Assembly: GCF_018417535.1 (NCBI RefSeq)
Contig: NZ_CP070978.1
Coordinates: 1,364,001-1,428,000, forward strand
Direction of reading: 5' to 3'
Length of the DNA stretch: 64,000 nucleotides
Origin: Burkholderia pyrrocinia
Lineage (GTDB): Bacteria; Pseudomonadota; Gammaproteobacteria; Burkholderiales; Burkholderiaceae
Shown: piece after piece, positions 38,590-48,621 of the stretch
Layout of the letters: every line of letters begins with the position of its first letter
How positions within the stretch are numbered: position 1 is the first letter of the stretch
Translations under genes and position numbers: made by a program
The notes under the pieces: model-generated
Seen by the model: only the letters and a program-made list of their open reading frames with translations
Told to the model about the DNA's origin: nothing
Databases searched by the model: none

Positions 38590-39018
38590 CTAGCGTTTCG
38601 CGGTAAGACTGAACAGTTCATCCCGCAACGCCTTCGCGCGCCCCTGGCCGAACTGCGTCTCGAATTCCTCCTGCGCGGCCTGCCACGCGACCTTCGCTTG
38701 TGCGAACGTGCGCTCGCCGAGCTTCGTGAGGCTCAGCGCATGCGCGCGCGCATCGTGCTCGGACGCGGCCGTCGCGACAAAACCGTCGCGCTGCAGCGGC
38801 TTCAGCGCGCGCAGCAGCGTCGTGCGATCCATCACGAGCGACTCGGCGAGTTCGCTCATCAGCAGGCCGGGCCGATGCGTCAGGTTCGCCATGATCGAGA
38901 ACTGCGCGGGCGTGACGCCGACCGGGGCCAGATGGCGTTCGTACAGTTGCGTGACGAAGCGCGCCGCCTGACGCAGCGCGAGGCAGTTGCACACTTGGGC
39001 AATCGGGATGTCGTTCAT
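38590..39018 (-). CDS. MarR-family transcriptional regulator
   Basis: The 142-residue protein (start 39018, MNDIPIAQVCNCLALRQAARF) has the MarR winged-helix core: FSIMANLTHRPGLLMSELAESLVMDRTTLLRALKPLQRDGFV, then the wing region. It is a clear relative of the second MarR at 40159 (the same ALRQAAR..QLYER opening and RTTLLRALKPL helix). Cys in the N-terminal CNCLALRQ might allow redox sensing, as in some MarR/OhrR proteins (inference). A palindromic operator lies 14 bp upstream. Confidence 0.9.
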   Translation of the reverse strand: MNDIPIAQVCNCLALRQAARFVTQLYERHLAPVGVTPAQFSIMANLTHRPGLLMSELAESLVMDRTTLLRALKPLQRDGFVATAASEHDARAHALSLTKLGERTFAQAKVAWQAAQEEFETQFGQGRAKALRDELFSLTAKR

Positions 39019-39031
39019 GCTCCGCAATTTA

Positions 39032-39047
39032 TATGTGCATATGCATA
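39032..39047. promoter_or_regulatory. Putative MarR operator, site 1 (TATGTGCATATGCATA)
   Basis: The core TGCATATGCA (39036-39045) is a perfect palindrome, 14 bp before the marR-like start and between it and the divergent LysR gene. Variants occur at 40151 and 40631, each at the start of another gene of this block. Autoregulation is the simplest reading. Confidence 0.55.
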
Positions 39048-39130
39048 AAGTCAATGTACACTCCGCCGTAACGAGGCCGGTGGCCGGCCGGGAGCATCCG
39101 GCGCCCCGCCGTCGCGTCAAGGAGACGGAC

Positions 39131-40051
39131 ATGGACTACATCGACAAGCTGCGGATCTTCCGGTCGGTGGTGGAGATGCGCAGCTTCACGCGCGCCGCCG
39201 ACATGCACGGCCTCGCGCGGCCGGTCGTGTCGCGTGCGGTCGCGGATCTGGAGGCGCGCTTCGGCAGCCGGCTGCTGCACCGGACCACGCGCCAGGTGTC
39301 GCTGACCGAAACCGCCGAGCGCATCTACGAGCGCTGCGCGGCCGTGCTCGACGAGCTCGACGCGCTCGAAGTGGCAGCGCAGACGCAGACGCGCGAGCCC
39401 GAGGGCCTGCTGCGTCTCGTCGCGCACACGACGGCCGCGCTGAACCGGCTCGTACCGCTGATCGCCGGCTTCAAGCGCGCGCATCCGAAGGTGCGCCTCG
39501 ATGTCACGCTGACCGAGCGCCCCGTCGATCTCGTCGGCGAAGGCTACGACATCGGCATCGTCGTGCCTTACATGCTGACGAGCGAAACGACCGTCGTGCG
39601 GCTGGTCGAGCGCATTCCGGTCGTGATCGTCGCGACGCCCGCGTATCTGAGCGCGCATTCGCGCCCCGAGACGCCGGCCGACCTGGCCGATCACCCGTTC
39701 GTGCCGCTGTCGCCGTCGCTGCGCCGGCCCGCGCTGTCGTTCCGCGTCGACGGCGATACGCTGACCGTGCCGTACCGCTTCGACATCTCGTCGAACAGCC
39801 CCGTCTTCAACCGCGAAATGGTGATGCACGACTTCGGCATCGGCGTCGTGCCGAGAACGCTCGTCGAAGCCGAACTCGCGTCGGGCGCGCTCGTGCAGTT
39901 GCTGGAGGGCGCCGATCTCGTCGACGCGTTCGTCGAGATCAAGCTCGCGTACGCGAACCGCGCGCTGCTGCCCGCGAAGGTGAAGGCGTTCATCGACTAC
40001 ACGGCCGCCTATTGCGACCGCGTCGGCCGGATCGTTCCGGCGGCGGCCTGA
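39131..40051 (+). CDS. LysR-family transcriptional regulator
   Basis: The 306-residue product starts MDYIDKLRIFRSVVEMRSFTRAADMHGLARPVVSRAVADLEARFGSRLLHRTTRQVSL, a typical LysR helix-turn-helix of the CrgA/YhcS-like group. AAGGAGACGGAC precedes the ATG; an in-frame reading from 38987 would run through the operator and is rejected. It sits between two MarR genes of the efflux block and may control efflux or the neighbouring MarR. Confidence 0.9.
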   Translation: MDYIDKLRIFRSVVEMRSFTRAADMHGLARPVVSRAVADLEARFGSRLLHRTTRQVSLTETAERIYERCAAVLDELDALEVAAQTQTREPEGLLRLVAHTTAALNRLVPLIAGFKRAHPKVRLDVTLTERPVDLVGEGYDIGIVVPYMLTSETTVVRLVERIPVVIVATPAYLSAHSRPETPADLADHPFVPLSPSLRRPALSFRVDGDTLTVPYRFDISSNSPVFNREMVMHDFGIGVVPRTLVEAELASGALVQLLEGADLVDAFVEIKLAYANRALLPAKVKAFIDYTAAYCDRVGRIVPAAA

Positions 40052-40150
40052 TCCGGCGCGCGAACGCGCCGGCCTGACGCCGATTGGTACAGCCACGACA
40101 CCAATCTGATCCTGCTCCGCCCCTCGCTTCGTGGCGCGCCGCACCCTAAC

Positions 40151-40165
40151 ATGTGCACATGCACA
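40151..40165. promoter_or_regulatory. Putative MarR operator, site 2 (ATGTGCACATGCACA)
   Basis: The site (core TGCACATGCA at 40154-40163) overlaps the start codon of the second MarR gene, so bound repressor would block both transcription and initiation. It is a one-to-two base variant of site 1. Confidence 0.5.
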
Positions 40166-40590
40166 AGACTACGCTCACCGATGACGATTGCTTCGCGGTC
40201 CGGCAAGCCGCTCGCCGGATCTCGCAGTTCTACGAGCGTTACCTGTCGCGGGCGGGCGTCACGCCGTCGCAGTACAGCATTCTCGCGCTGCTGCGCGACC
40301 GGCCGCACCTGACGATGGCGGCGCTGTCGTCCGTGCTGGTGATCGAGCGCACCGCGCTGCTGCGCGCGCTCAAACCGCTCGTCGGCGCGGCGCTGGTGAC
40401 GGGACGGATCGAGCCGCCGCACCGCCGCCAGACGTTCGCGCTGACCGCGCACGGCGAAACGAAGATCGCCGACGCGCACGTGCACTGGCTCGCCGCGCAG
40501 GAAGCGTTCGAGCGGCGGTTCGGGCCCACGCAGGCGGCCCGCCTGAGAGACGAGTTGTTCCGGATCACGCACAACCTCCCGGAACGCTAG
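40159..40590 (+). CDS. MarR-family transcriptional regulator of the efflux operon
   Basis: The 143-residue product from ATG 40159 (an in-frame GTG at 40153 also exists) has the MarR fold: AVRQAARRISQFYERYLSRAGVTPSQYSILALLRDRPHLTMAALSSVLVIERTALLRALKPLVGAALV. It is about the same length as, and clearly homologous to, the product at 38590. There is no ribosome site before the start, suggesting a short or leaderless message. It lies 64 bp before the EmrA-like gene and is the likely repressor. Confidence 0.9.
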   Translation: MHKTTLTDDDCFAVRQAARRISQFYERYLSRAGVTPSQYSILALLRDRPHLTMAALSSVLVIERTALLRALKPLVGAALVTGRIEPPHRRQTFALTAHGETKIADAHVHWLAAQEAFERRFGPTQAARLRDELFRITHNLPER

Positions 40591-40630
40591 CCCCTTCCCC
40601 GATCGATGCGATGTCGTCGATCGTTTCAAT

Positions 40631-40645
40631 AAGTGCATATACATA
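40631..40645. promoter_or_regulatory. Putative MarR operator, site 3 (AAGTGCATATACATA)
   Basis: The core TGCATATACA (40634-40643) matches sites 1 and 2 as TGCAYATRCA and lies just before the AGGTGA ribosome site of the EmrA-like gene. Binding here would shut off the efflux operon. Confidence 0.55.
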
Positions 40646-40654
40646 GGTGAATCG

Positions 40655-41749
40655 ATGGAAACGACCCAAGAAGCCGCTGCTTCCCGCGAGGCAGCCACAA
40701 TCGACCGGCCCGCGAAGCAGCGACGCCGCGTGCCGTGGATGCGCATCGCGGTGATCGCCGTCGTCGTCGTGGTGGCCGCGGCCGTGCTCGACTGGCTGTT
40801 CGTGCTGCGCTTCCAGGAGAGCACCGACGATGCGTATGTCGGCGGCGACGTGACGGTGCTCGCGCCGAAGGTCAACGGCTTCGTCGACCGGATCCTCGTG
40901 ACCGACAACCAGCGCGTGAAGGCCGGCGACGTGCTCGTGCAGCTCGATGCGCGCGACTTCGAAGCGAAGCTCGCGCAGGCCAGCGCCGAAGTCGACAGCG
41001 CACGCTCCGCCGTGGCCGAACTCGAAGCGAAGCAGCAACTGCAATTCGCGGTGATCGGCCAGCACGCGGCGGACAAGAACGCATCGTCGGCCGAGCTGAC
41101 GCGCGCCGCATCCGACCGCGTGCGCTATCGCGAGCTGGTGAAATCCGACGCCGTGTCGAACCAGATCGTCGAACGCGCGGACGCCGATTATTCGAAGGCC
41201 GGTGCGGCCGTCGAACGCAGCGACGCCGCGCTGCTCGCCTCGAAGCGGCAGCTCGACGTGCTCGGCGCGCAGCTCGCCGATGCGCGCGCCCGCGTGAACA
41301 CCGCGCTGGCCGCGCAGCGCGTTGCGGCGCTCAACGTCGAATACACGACGATCCGCGCGCCGGTCGACGGCTACGTCGGAAACCGCACGGGCCGCGTCGG
41401 CATGCTCGCGAACGTCGGCGTGCCGCTGCTGACGGTCGTGCCGGCTTCCGGGCTGTGGATCGACGCGAACTTCAAGGAAGACCAGCTGCGCAAGATGCGC
41501 GCGGGCGATCGCGTCGACGTGTCGCTCGATGCGTCGAGCACGCGCCTGCACGGCCGCGTCGACAGCGTCGCGCCCGCGACCGGCGCGACCTTCAGCGTGC
41601 TGCCGCCCGAGAATGCGACCGGCAACTTCACGAAGATCGTCCAGCGCGTGCCCGTGCGCGTGCATCTCGATCCGCAGCCGGGCCTCGAGCACGTGCTGCG
41701 CCCCGGCCTGTCCGCGGTCGTGACCGTGCATACCGACCACGCGAACTGA
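40655..41749 (+). CDS. EmrA-like membrane fusion protein (HlyD family)
   Basis: This periplasmic adaptor links an MFS pump to an outer-membrane channel. The 364-residue product has one N-terminal membrane segment (MRIAVIAVVVVVAAAVLDWL, about 29-48), then TDDAYVGGDVTVLAPKVNGFV (lipoyl half), a long coiled coil, EYTTIRAPVDGYVGNRTGRVGM (second lipoyl half) and WIDANFKEDQLRKMRAGDRV, all typical of EmrA. It is followed by an EmrB-like pump after 13 bp. Confidence 0.94.
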   Translation: METTQEAAASREAATIDRPAKQRRRVPWMRIAVIAVVVVVAAAVLDWLFVLRFQESTDDAYVGGDVTVLAPKVNGFVDRILVTDNQRVKAGDVLVQLDARDFEAKLAQASAEVDSARSAVAELEAKQQLQFAVIGQHAADKNASSAELTRAASDRVRYRELVKSDAVSNQIVERADADYSKAGAAVERSDAALLASKRQLDVLGAQLADARARVNTALAAQRVAALNVEYTTIRAPVDGYVGNRTGRVGMLANVGVPLLTVVPASGLWIDANFKEDQLRKMRAGDRVDVSLDASSTRLHGRVDSVAPATGATFSVLPPENATGNFTKIVQRVPVRVHLDPQPGLEHVLRPGLSAVVTVHTDHAN

Positions 41750-41762
41750 GCGGGAGCCGACG

Positions 41763-43337
41763 ATGACCACCGCGTTTTCCGGCGACCCCGCGTCGCAACC
41801 GACCAGGCAGCGCGTATTCGCGTTCGCGCTGATGTGCGTCGGCTTCTTCATGGCGACGCTCGACATCCAGATCGTCGCGTCGTCGCTGCGCGACATCGGC
41901 GGCGGCTTGTCCGCGAGCCAGGACGAGCTGTCGTGGGTGCAGACGGCCTACCTGATCGCCGAGATCATCGTGATCCCGATGTCGGGCTGGCTGTCGAAGG
42001 TGATGTCGACGCGCTGGCTGTTCGTCGCGTCGGCCGTCGGCTTCACGATCACCAGCATGCTGTGCGGGCTCGCGTGGGACATCAACTCGATGATCCTGTT
42101 TCGCGGGCTGCAGGGCGCGCTCGGCGCCGCGATGATCCCGACCGTGTTCACCACCGCGTTCGTGCTGTTCCCCGGCAAGCAGCGGCTGATCGCGTCGACC
42201 ACCATCGGCGCGCTCGCGTCGCTCGCGCCGGCGATCGGCCCCGTGATCGGCGGCTGGATCACCGATCAATGGTCGTGGCACTGGCTGTTCTACCTGAACC
42301 TCGTGCCGGGTATCGCCGTGGCCGCACTCGTGCCGCGCTACGTGCATATCGACGAACCCGACCTCAGCCTCATCAAGCGCGGCGACTATCTCGGCATCGT
42401 ACTGATGTCGGGCTTCCTCGGCTGCCTCGAATACGTGCTGGAAGAAGGCCCGCGCAAGAACTGGTTCGGCGACGACGCGATCGTCATCTGCGCATGGATC
42501 TCCGGCATCTGCGGCTTCCTGTTCATCGTGCATGCGCTGACCGCAGAAGATCCGATCGTCGACCTGCGCGCGCTCGCCGTGCGCAACTTCGGGATCGGCA
42601 GCCTGCTGTCGTTCGTGACCGGCATCGGGATCTTCGTGACCGTGTTCCTGACACCGCTGTTTCTTGCGCAGGTACGTGCGTTCAGCTCGCTGCAGATCGG
42701 CATGGCGCTGCTGTCGGTCGGCGCGTTCCAGTTGCTCGCGCTTTGCGTGTATGCGTTCGCGGCGCGCTACTTCAGCATGCGCGCGCTGCTCGTGTTCGGG
42801 CTCATCTGCTTCGGTCTCGGCTGCTACCTGTACACGCCGATCACGCACGATTGGGGCTGGCGGGAGCTGCTGCTGCCGCAGGCGCTGCGCGGAATCGGCC
42901 AGCAGTTCAGCGTGCCGCCGATCGTGACGATGGCGCTCGGCTCTCTGCCGCAGTCGCGGCTGAAATCGGCGAGCGGGCTGTTCAACCTGATGCGCAATCT
43001 CGGCGGGGCGATCGGCATCGCGGTGAGCGCGACGATGCTCAACGACCGGCTGAACTTCCACTACCTGCGCCTGAACGAGCACGTGAGCGCAGGCGAGCCG
43101 CAGATCGCGTCGCTGCTCGACCATCAGGCCGCGTACTGGACGGCTGTTGCGGGCAATACGCTGAACACCGCGCAGGCCGGGCTCGCGAACCTGCATCGGC
43201 TGATTTATCGCGAAGCGCTGACGCTCACCTATGCGGATGCGTACTACGCGCTGTCGCTGTGCTTCGTCGTCGCGCTGCTTGCCGTCGTGTTTTCCAAACC
43301 CATTACTTTGAACGCGCCGCCGCCGGACGCGCACTGA
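41763..43337 (+). CDS. EmrB-like MFS drug transporter (DHA2 family, 14 TM)
   Basis: The 524-residue pump is likely proton-driven and exports hydrophobic drugs or organic anions. It starts near TRQRVFAFALMCVGFFMATLDIQIVASSLRDIGGGL (motif D1 region), with WVQTAYLIAEIIVIPMSGWLSKVMSTRW and GALASLAPAIGPVIGGWITDQWSWHWLFYLNLVPG (motif C of antiporters), as in EmrB. It ends 10 bp before the outer-membrane factor gene. Confidence 0.94.
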   Translation: MTTAFSGDPASQPTRQRVFAFALMCVGFFMATLDIQIVASSLRDIGGGLSASQDELSWVQTAYLIAEIIVIPMSGWLSKVMSTRWLFVASAVGFTITSMLCGLAWDINSMILFRGLQGALGAAMIPTVFTTAFVLFPGKQRLIASTTIGALASLAPAIGPVIGGWITDQWSWHWLFYLNLVPGIAVAALVPRYVHIDEPDLSLIKRGDYLGIVLMSGFLGCLEYVLEEGPRKNWFGDDAIVICAWISGICGFLFIVHALTAEDPIVDLRALAVRNFGIGSLLSFVTGIGIFVTVFLTPLFLAQVRAFSSLQIGMALLSVGAFQLLALCVYAFAARYFSMRALLVFGLICFGLGCYLYTPITHDWGWRELLLPQALRGIGQQFSVPPIVTMALGSLPQSRLKSASGLFNLMRNLGGAIGIAVSATMLNDRLNFHYLRLNEHVSAGEPQIASLLDHQAAYWTAVAGNTLNTAQAGLANLHRLIYREALTLTYADAYYALSLCFVVALLAVVFSKPITLNAPPPDAH

Positions 43338-43347
43338 GATCTTCATC

Positions 43348-44790
43348 ATGAAAAAGCTACTCGTCGCCGTTGCCGTCAGCGTGTTCGCCGCAGGGTGTGC
43401 GGTGCAGCCCGCGCAGCATCCGGCGCTGCCCGAATCCGTGCAGACGCTCGCGCCCACCGCATGGGATACCGACGTGCCGCGCGCGGACATCGACGCCGCC
43501 GCATGGTGGGCGCAATTCCACGATCCCGTGCTCGACCGGCTGATCGCAACCGTGCTCGACGGCAACCTCGACCTGCAAGCCGCCGCCGAACGCGTGAAGC
43601 AGGCGCAGGCGCTGACCGTTCAAAAGCGCGCGGTGCTGTTGCCCGAACTCGACGCAACCGCGCATGCGGCCGACGCGCGCCAGAACACGCCGCCGCCGCT
43701 CGGCTATGTGCGGCAGGCCGGCGTGGGGCTCGCGCTGAGCTGGTCGCCCGACGTGTTCGGCGGCGAACGGCTCGATCTGCTCGCCGCGCAGGCCGAGCTC
43801 GTCGGGCAGAAACATGCGGAAGATGCGATGCGGCTCGCGCTCGCGGCCGATGCGGCATCCGCGTATGTCGATCTGCGCTGGGCGCAGCAGGAACTGAAGA
43901 TCCTGCAGGACAACGCGAAGATCCGGCAGCACGCGCTCGAACTCACGCGCAAGCGGCAGGCGTTCGGGCTGTCGACGGAACTCGACGTCACGCGCGCGCA
44001 GAACCAGCTCGATGCGCTCGAAGCGCGGATTCCGCCGACGCAGGCGCAGATTTCGCATCAGCTCAATCTGATTGCCGTGTATTCGGGGCGGACGCCGGAG
44101 TCGGTCGATCGGCTTGTGTTGGTGCAGGCTGGTGAAATTCCTGCGCCGCCGGTTGGTGCGCCGGGGACGTTGCCTTCGCAGGCTCTGTTGCGGCGGCCCG
44201 ATGTGCTGACTGCTTATGCGCAGGTCGAGCGGCGTGCTGCGCAAGTGGGGGGCGCGAAGGCCGAGCGGTATCCGAAGTTTTCGCTGAATTTGACGGACGG
44301 GATTCTGGCAGCGTCGTATCTTGGGTTGCCTACGTTGACCGACAACCTGTTCAGCGCGGCGTTGAGCGCGACGAGCCCGATCTTCAATGCGGGACGCATC
44401 ACGGCCGATATCACGCAGAGCGAAAGCCGGATGCGCGAGTCGGAACTCGGGTTAAGGCAGACGATGCTTCAGGCGTTGAGGGAAGTCGAGGATGCACGTG
44501 CGAATCTCGTCAGCTCCGATGAGGCGACGCGGCGGCTCGGTAGTGCATTGGCGGCTTCCGACAAGGCGCTTGGGTTGGCGAATCAGCTCTATAAGGGGGG
44601 CGCGACGGATTTTCTGGACGTGCTGTCCGCGCAGGAGGTGTATCTGCGGGATTCGGATTCGCTCAATCAGGTCAAGCGCGAGCATGCGCTGGCAGCGGTC
44701 GCGCTTTATCGGTCGCTTGGGGGTGGGTGGAGCAGGAATGGTGCAGCGATTGGGCCGGAGATGGAGACGGAGGCTGTGGCGAAGAATTGA
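43348..44790 (+). CDS. RND/MFS-type outer-membrane efflux lipoprotein (NodT/OprM family)
   Basis: The 480-residue product completes a tripartite pump. It has a lipoprotein signal (MKKLLVAVAVSVFAAGCAVQP; the lipobox is FAAGC), a WWAQFHDPVLDRLI motif and two long helical repeats with GLALSWSPDVFGGERLDLLAAQ and AALSATSPIFNAGRITADI. Codon use changes part way: the first about 730 bases use C-ending codons, while the rest from near 44085 uses many GGG, TTG and GGT codons. Confidence 0.94.
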   Translation: MKKLLVAVAVSVFAAGCAVQPAQHPALPESVQTLAPTAWDTDVPRADIDAAAWWAQFHDPVLDRLIATVLDGNLDLQAAAERVKQAQALTVQKRAVLLPELDATAHAADARQNTPPPLGYVRQAGVGLALSWSPDVFGGERLDLLAAQAELVGQKHAEDAMRLALAADAASAYVDLRWAQQELKILQDNAKIRQHALELTRKRQAFGLSTELDVTRAQNQLDALEARIPPTQAQISHQLNLIAVYSGRTPESVDRLVLVQAGEIPAPPVGAPGTLPSQALLRRPDVLTAYAQVERRAAQVGGAKAERYPKFSLNLTDGILAASYLGLPTLTDNLFSAALSATSPIFNAGRITADITQSESRMRESELGLRQTMLQALREVEDARANLVSSDEATRRLGSALAASDKALGLANQLYKGGATDFLDVLSAQEVYLRDSDSLNQVKREHALAAVALYRSLGGGWSRNGAAIGPEMETEAVAKN

Positions 44791-44811
44791 AGCCAGTGCC
44801 TGATACGAATG

Positions 44812-44831
44812 CAGGCCGTGTCGACGGCCTG
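44812..44831 (+). terminator. Hairpin after the efflux operon
   Basis: CAGGCCGT and ACGGCCTG pair over a GTCG loop 21 bp after the last pump gene, facing the convergent glutathione transferase gene. No strong T-run follows; it probably serves both directions. Confidence 0.4.
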
Positions 44832-44883
44832 AACCTTTACGCAAGCGCGGCCGCCCGGTTCCACCGGCGCGACCGCGTTCAAG

Positions 44884-46117
<1,234 letters not shown>

Positions 46118-46224
46118 GTCGTTCTCGGGCGAGTGCCAGTGTGATTTCGCTCAATCTTCGCATGAATATGGCGCATCCGCAGCGCCCTTCCCGCCTTGTG
46201 ATTTCCTTTCGATCCACCCGTATC

Positions 46225-47169
46225 ATGTCGGCAGCGCCATCGACTCCCCCGCCCGCCATGCGTATCACGCCTCTGCCGCCCCTCCAGTGCCTCGTCGCGT
46301 TCGAAGCCGCCGTGCGGCACGCAAGCTTCACGAAAGCCGCCGCCGAACTGCATCTGACCCAAAGCGCGATCAGCCGCCAGATCCAGCAGCTCGAGGAATT
46401 CCTCGGCCGCTCGCTGTTCGTCCGCGAGCATCGTTCGTTGCGGCTGACGATCGCCGGCGAGCAATACGCGACACAGGTCCACCACCTGCTCACCCAATGC
46501 GCGGAAGCCACGCAAGACGTGATGAAGCCGTATGGCGACCTCGAACTGACGATCGCGTGCTCGTCCGGCGTCGCGCTCCTATGGCTTACGCCTCGACTGC
46601 CGAACTTCCGCACCGCGTATCCGAACATCAAGCTGCGCCTGATCGTGCGCGACGGCCTTGCGTCGATGTCGCCCGCGGAATTCGACGTCGGCGTTTACTA
46701 CGTGCGCCAGCAAGCGCCGGCCGAATACACCGCGCGCCGGCTGTTCGACGAGGAAGTGTTTCCCGTCTGCGCGCCCGGCTATCTGGCCGGCCGCACGCTC
46801 GACGCGGCCGATCTCGCAAACGAGACGCTGTTGCGCCTCGAGGACGGGCAGCGCCAATGGATGTCCTGGTCCGAATGGTTCGACATGAACGACGTCGACC
46901 GGCAGAAGGCGCAGCCGCAGGACATCACGATCAACTCCTATCCGCAGATCGTGCAGATGACCATTCTCGGCCAGGGCGTGTCGCTCGGCTGGCGCTACAT
47001 GATCGACGCATGCATCGAAGCCGGCCTGCTCGTACGCGTAACGGAAGCGTCCGCGAGCCACGGCGGCGGCTATTACGTGATCTCGCCCAACGACCGCGCG
47101 CAGAACCAGGCCGCCCGCCTGTTCACGCGCTGGCTGTTCGAACAGGCGGAGAAGCAGATCGCGCCGTGA
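46225..47169 (+). CDS. LysR-family transcriptional regulator (GcvA-like)
   Basis: The 314-residue product (ATG 46225; ATG 46258 is a fair alternative giving MRITPLPPLQCLVAFEAAVRH) has a GcvA-like LysR helix-turn-helix: HASFTKAAAELHLTQSAISRQIQQLEEFLGRSLFVREHRSLRLT. The ligand domain follows. It precedes an MHS transporter and an amidohydrolase in the same direction and is probably their regulator. The 60 bp before the start holds no strong ribosome site. Confidence 0.9.
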   Translation: MSAAPSTPPPAMRITPLPPLQCLVAFEAAVRHASFTKAAAELHLTQSAISRQIQQLEEFLGRSLFVREHRSLRLTIAGEQYATQVHHLLTQCAEATQDVMKPYGDLELTIACSSGVALLWLTPRLPNFRTAYPNIKLRLIVRDGLASMSPAEFDVGVYYVRQQAPAEYTARRLFDEEVFPVCAPGYLAGRTLDAADLANETLLRLEDGQRQWMSWSEWFDMNDVDRQKAQPQDITINSYPQIVQMTILGQGVSLGWRYMIDACIEAGLLVRVTEASASHGGGYYVISPNDRAQNQAARLFTRWLFEQAEKQIAP

Positions 47170-47292
47170 GCGCGATGCATGCGTACAGCGCATGCGTGCA
47201 TGCGAATCTTTCGTTTCAGAAAAAAATCCGGCTGTCCTTAGCATGGGATTCACGCGGGGCAGCCGTCCCGTCTTCTGACAAAGGAAGAGACC

Positions 47293-48609
47293 ATGCAAGG
47301 AACGCTTTCCCCGCGCGCCGCGCCTTCCATCGATGCGGCGGTGCAGCAGCGCCGCCGCGCCATCGTCGCGACCGTGATCGGCAACGGCCTCGAATGGTTC
47401 GACTTCACCGTCTACAGCTTCTTCGCGGTGATCATCGCGAAGCTGTTCTTTCCGACCGGCAACGAACTGACGTCCGTGCTGCTGACCGTCGCGACGTTCG
47501 GCGTCGGCTTCTTCATGCGGCCGGTGGGCGGCATCGTGCTCGGCGTCTATGCGGACAAGGTGGGACGCAAGGCCGCGCTATCGCTCACCATCCTGCTGAT
47601 GGCGGCCGGCACCGCGCTCATCGGGATCGCGCCGACCTACGAACAGGCCGGCATCGCCGCGCCGCTGCTGATCGTCGTCGCGCGGCTGCTGCAAGGCTTC
47701 TCGGCCGGCGGCGAGATGGGCGGCGCCACCGCGTTCCTCACCGAATACGCGCCGCCGGAGAAACGCGCGTATTACTCGAGCTGGATCCAGTCGAGCATCG
47801 GTTTCGCGGTGCTGCTCGGCGCGGCGACCGGCACGTTCGTCACGACGTCGCTCGACGCGCAGGCGCTGCATAGCTGGGGCTGGCGGCTGCCGTTCCTGCT
47901 CGGGATCATCGTCGGGCCGGTCGGTTACTTCATCCGCAGCCATATCGACGAGACGCCCGCGTTCAGTGCCGTCGAAGCGCAGGCGAAGGAAAGCTCCCCG
48001 CTGAAGGAAGTACTGTCCACCTACCCGCGCGAGACGTTCGCAAGCTTTTCGATGGTCATCCTGTGGACCGTCTGCACCTACGTACTGCTCTTCTACATGC
48101 CGACGTATTCCGTGCGCACGCTGCATCTGCCGCAGTCGACCGGGTTCGCGGCCGGCATGGTCGGCGGGCTGATGATCATGTGCTGCTCGCCGATCGTCGG
48201 CAGGCTCGCCGACGTGTGGGGGCGCCGCGTGTTCCTGTCCGGCTCGGCGCTCGCGATCCTCGTGCTTGCGTGGCCGATGTTCGCGTGGATCAACCATGCG
48301 CCCGGGTTCGCGTCGCTGATCGTGTTCCAGGCCGTGTTCGGCGTGCTGATCGCGACCTATACCGGGCCGATCCTCGCGGCGTTTGCGGAGTTGTTTCCGA
48401 CCAAGGTGCTGTCGACGGGGCTTTCCGTTGCGTACAACTTCGCGGTGACGATCTTCGGCGGGTTCGCGCCGTTCCTGATTACGTGGCTTATCGCCCGCAC
48501 CGGCAGCAATATGGCGCCCGCCTTCTACGTGATCCTCGCGGCGGCAGTCAGTTTCGTCGGGACGCGCTTCGTGAAGGATGCGAAGCGGGCTGCCTCCATG
48601 ACTCGATAA
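47293..48609 (+). CDS. MHS-family metabolite:proton symporter (MFS)
   Basis: The 438-residue protein with about 12 membrane segments is a metabolite/H+ symporter of the type that takes up citrate, alpha-ketoglutarate, proline-betaine or shikimate. Signature regions are VIGNGLEWFDFTVYSFFAVIIAKLFFP, FGVGFFMRPVGGIVLGVYADKVGRKAAL and RLLQGFSAGGEMGGATAFLTEYAPPEKR. The ribosome site AAAGGAAGAGACC fits the ATG. The amidohydrolase gene starts 12 bp later, so the transported compound is probably the enzyme's substrate. Confidence 0.93.
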   Translation: MQGTLSPRAAPSIDAAVQQRRRAIVATVIGNGLEWFDFTVYSFFAVIIAKLFFPTGNELTSVLLTVATFGVGFFMRPVGGIVLGVYADKVGRKAALSLTILLMAAGTALIGIAPTYEQAGIAAPLLIVVARLLQGFSAGGEMGGATAFLTEYAPPEKRAYYSSWIQSSIGFAVLLGAATGTFVTTSLDAQALHSWGWRLPFLLGIIVGPVGYFIRSHIDETPAFSAVEAQAKESSPLKEVLSTYPRETFASFSMVILWTVCTYVLLFYMPTYSVRTLHLPQSTGFAAGMVGGLMIMCCSPIVGRLADVWGRRVFLSGSALAILVLAWPMFAWINHAPGFASLIVFQAVFGVLIATYTGPILAAFAELFPTKVLSTGLSVAYNFAVTIFGGFAPFLITWLIARTGSNMAPAFYVILAAAVSFVGTRFVKDAKRAASMTR

Positions 48610-48621
48610 GGATATTTCCCC

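Noticed and set aside
41628..43565. A 645-residue minus-strand frame opposite the EmrB-like gene
   Set aside because: Hydrophilic shadow of a 14-TM transporter gene.
46987..47873. The later part of a plus-strand frame running from 45987 through LysR and MHS genes
   Set aside because: Out-of-frame shadow crossing two clear genes.
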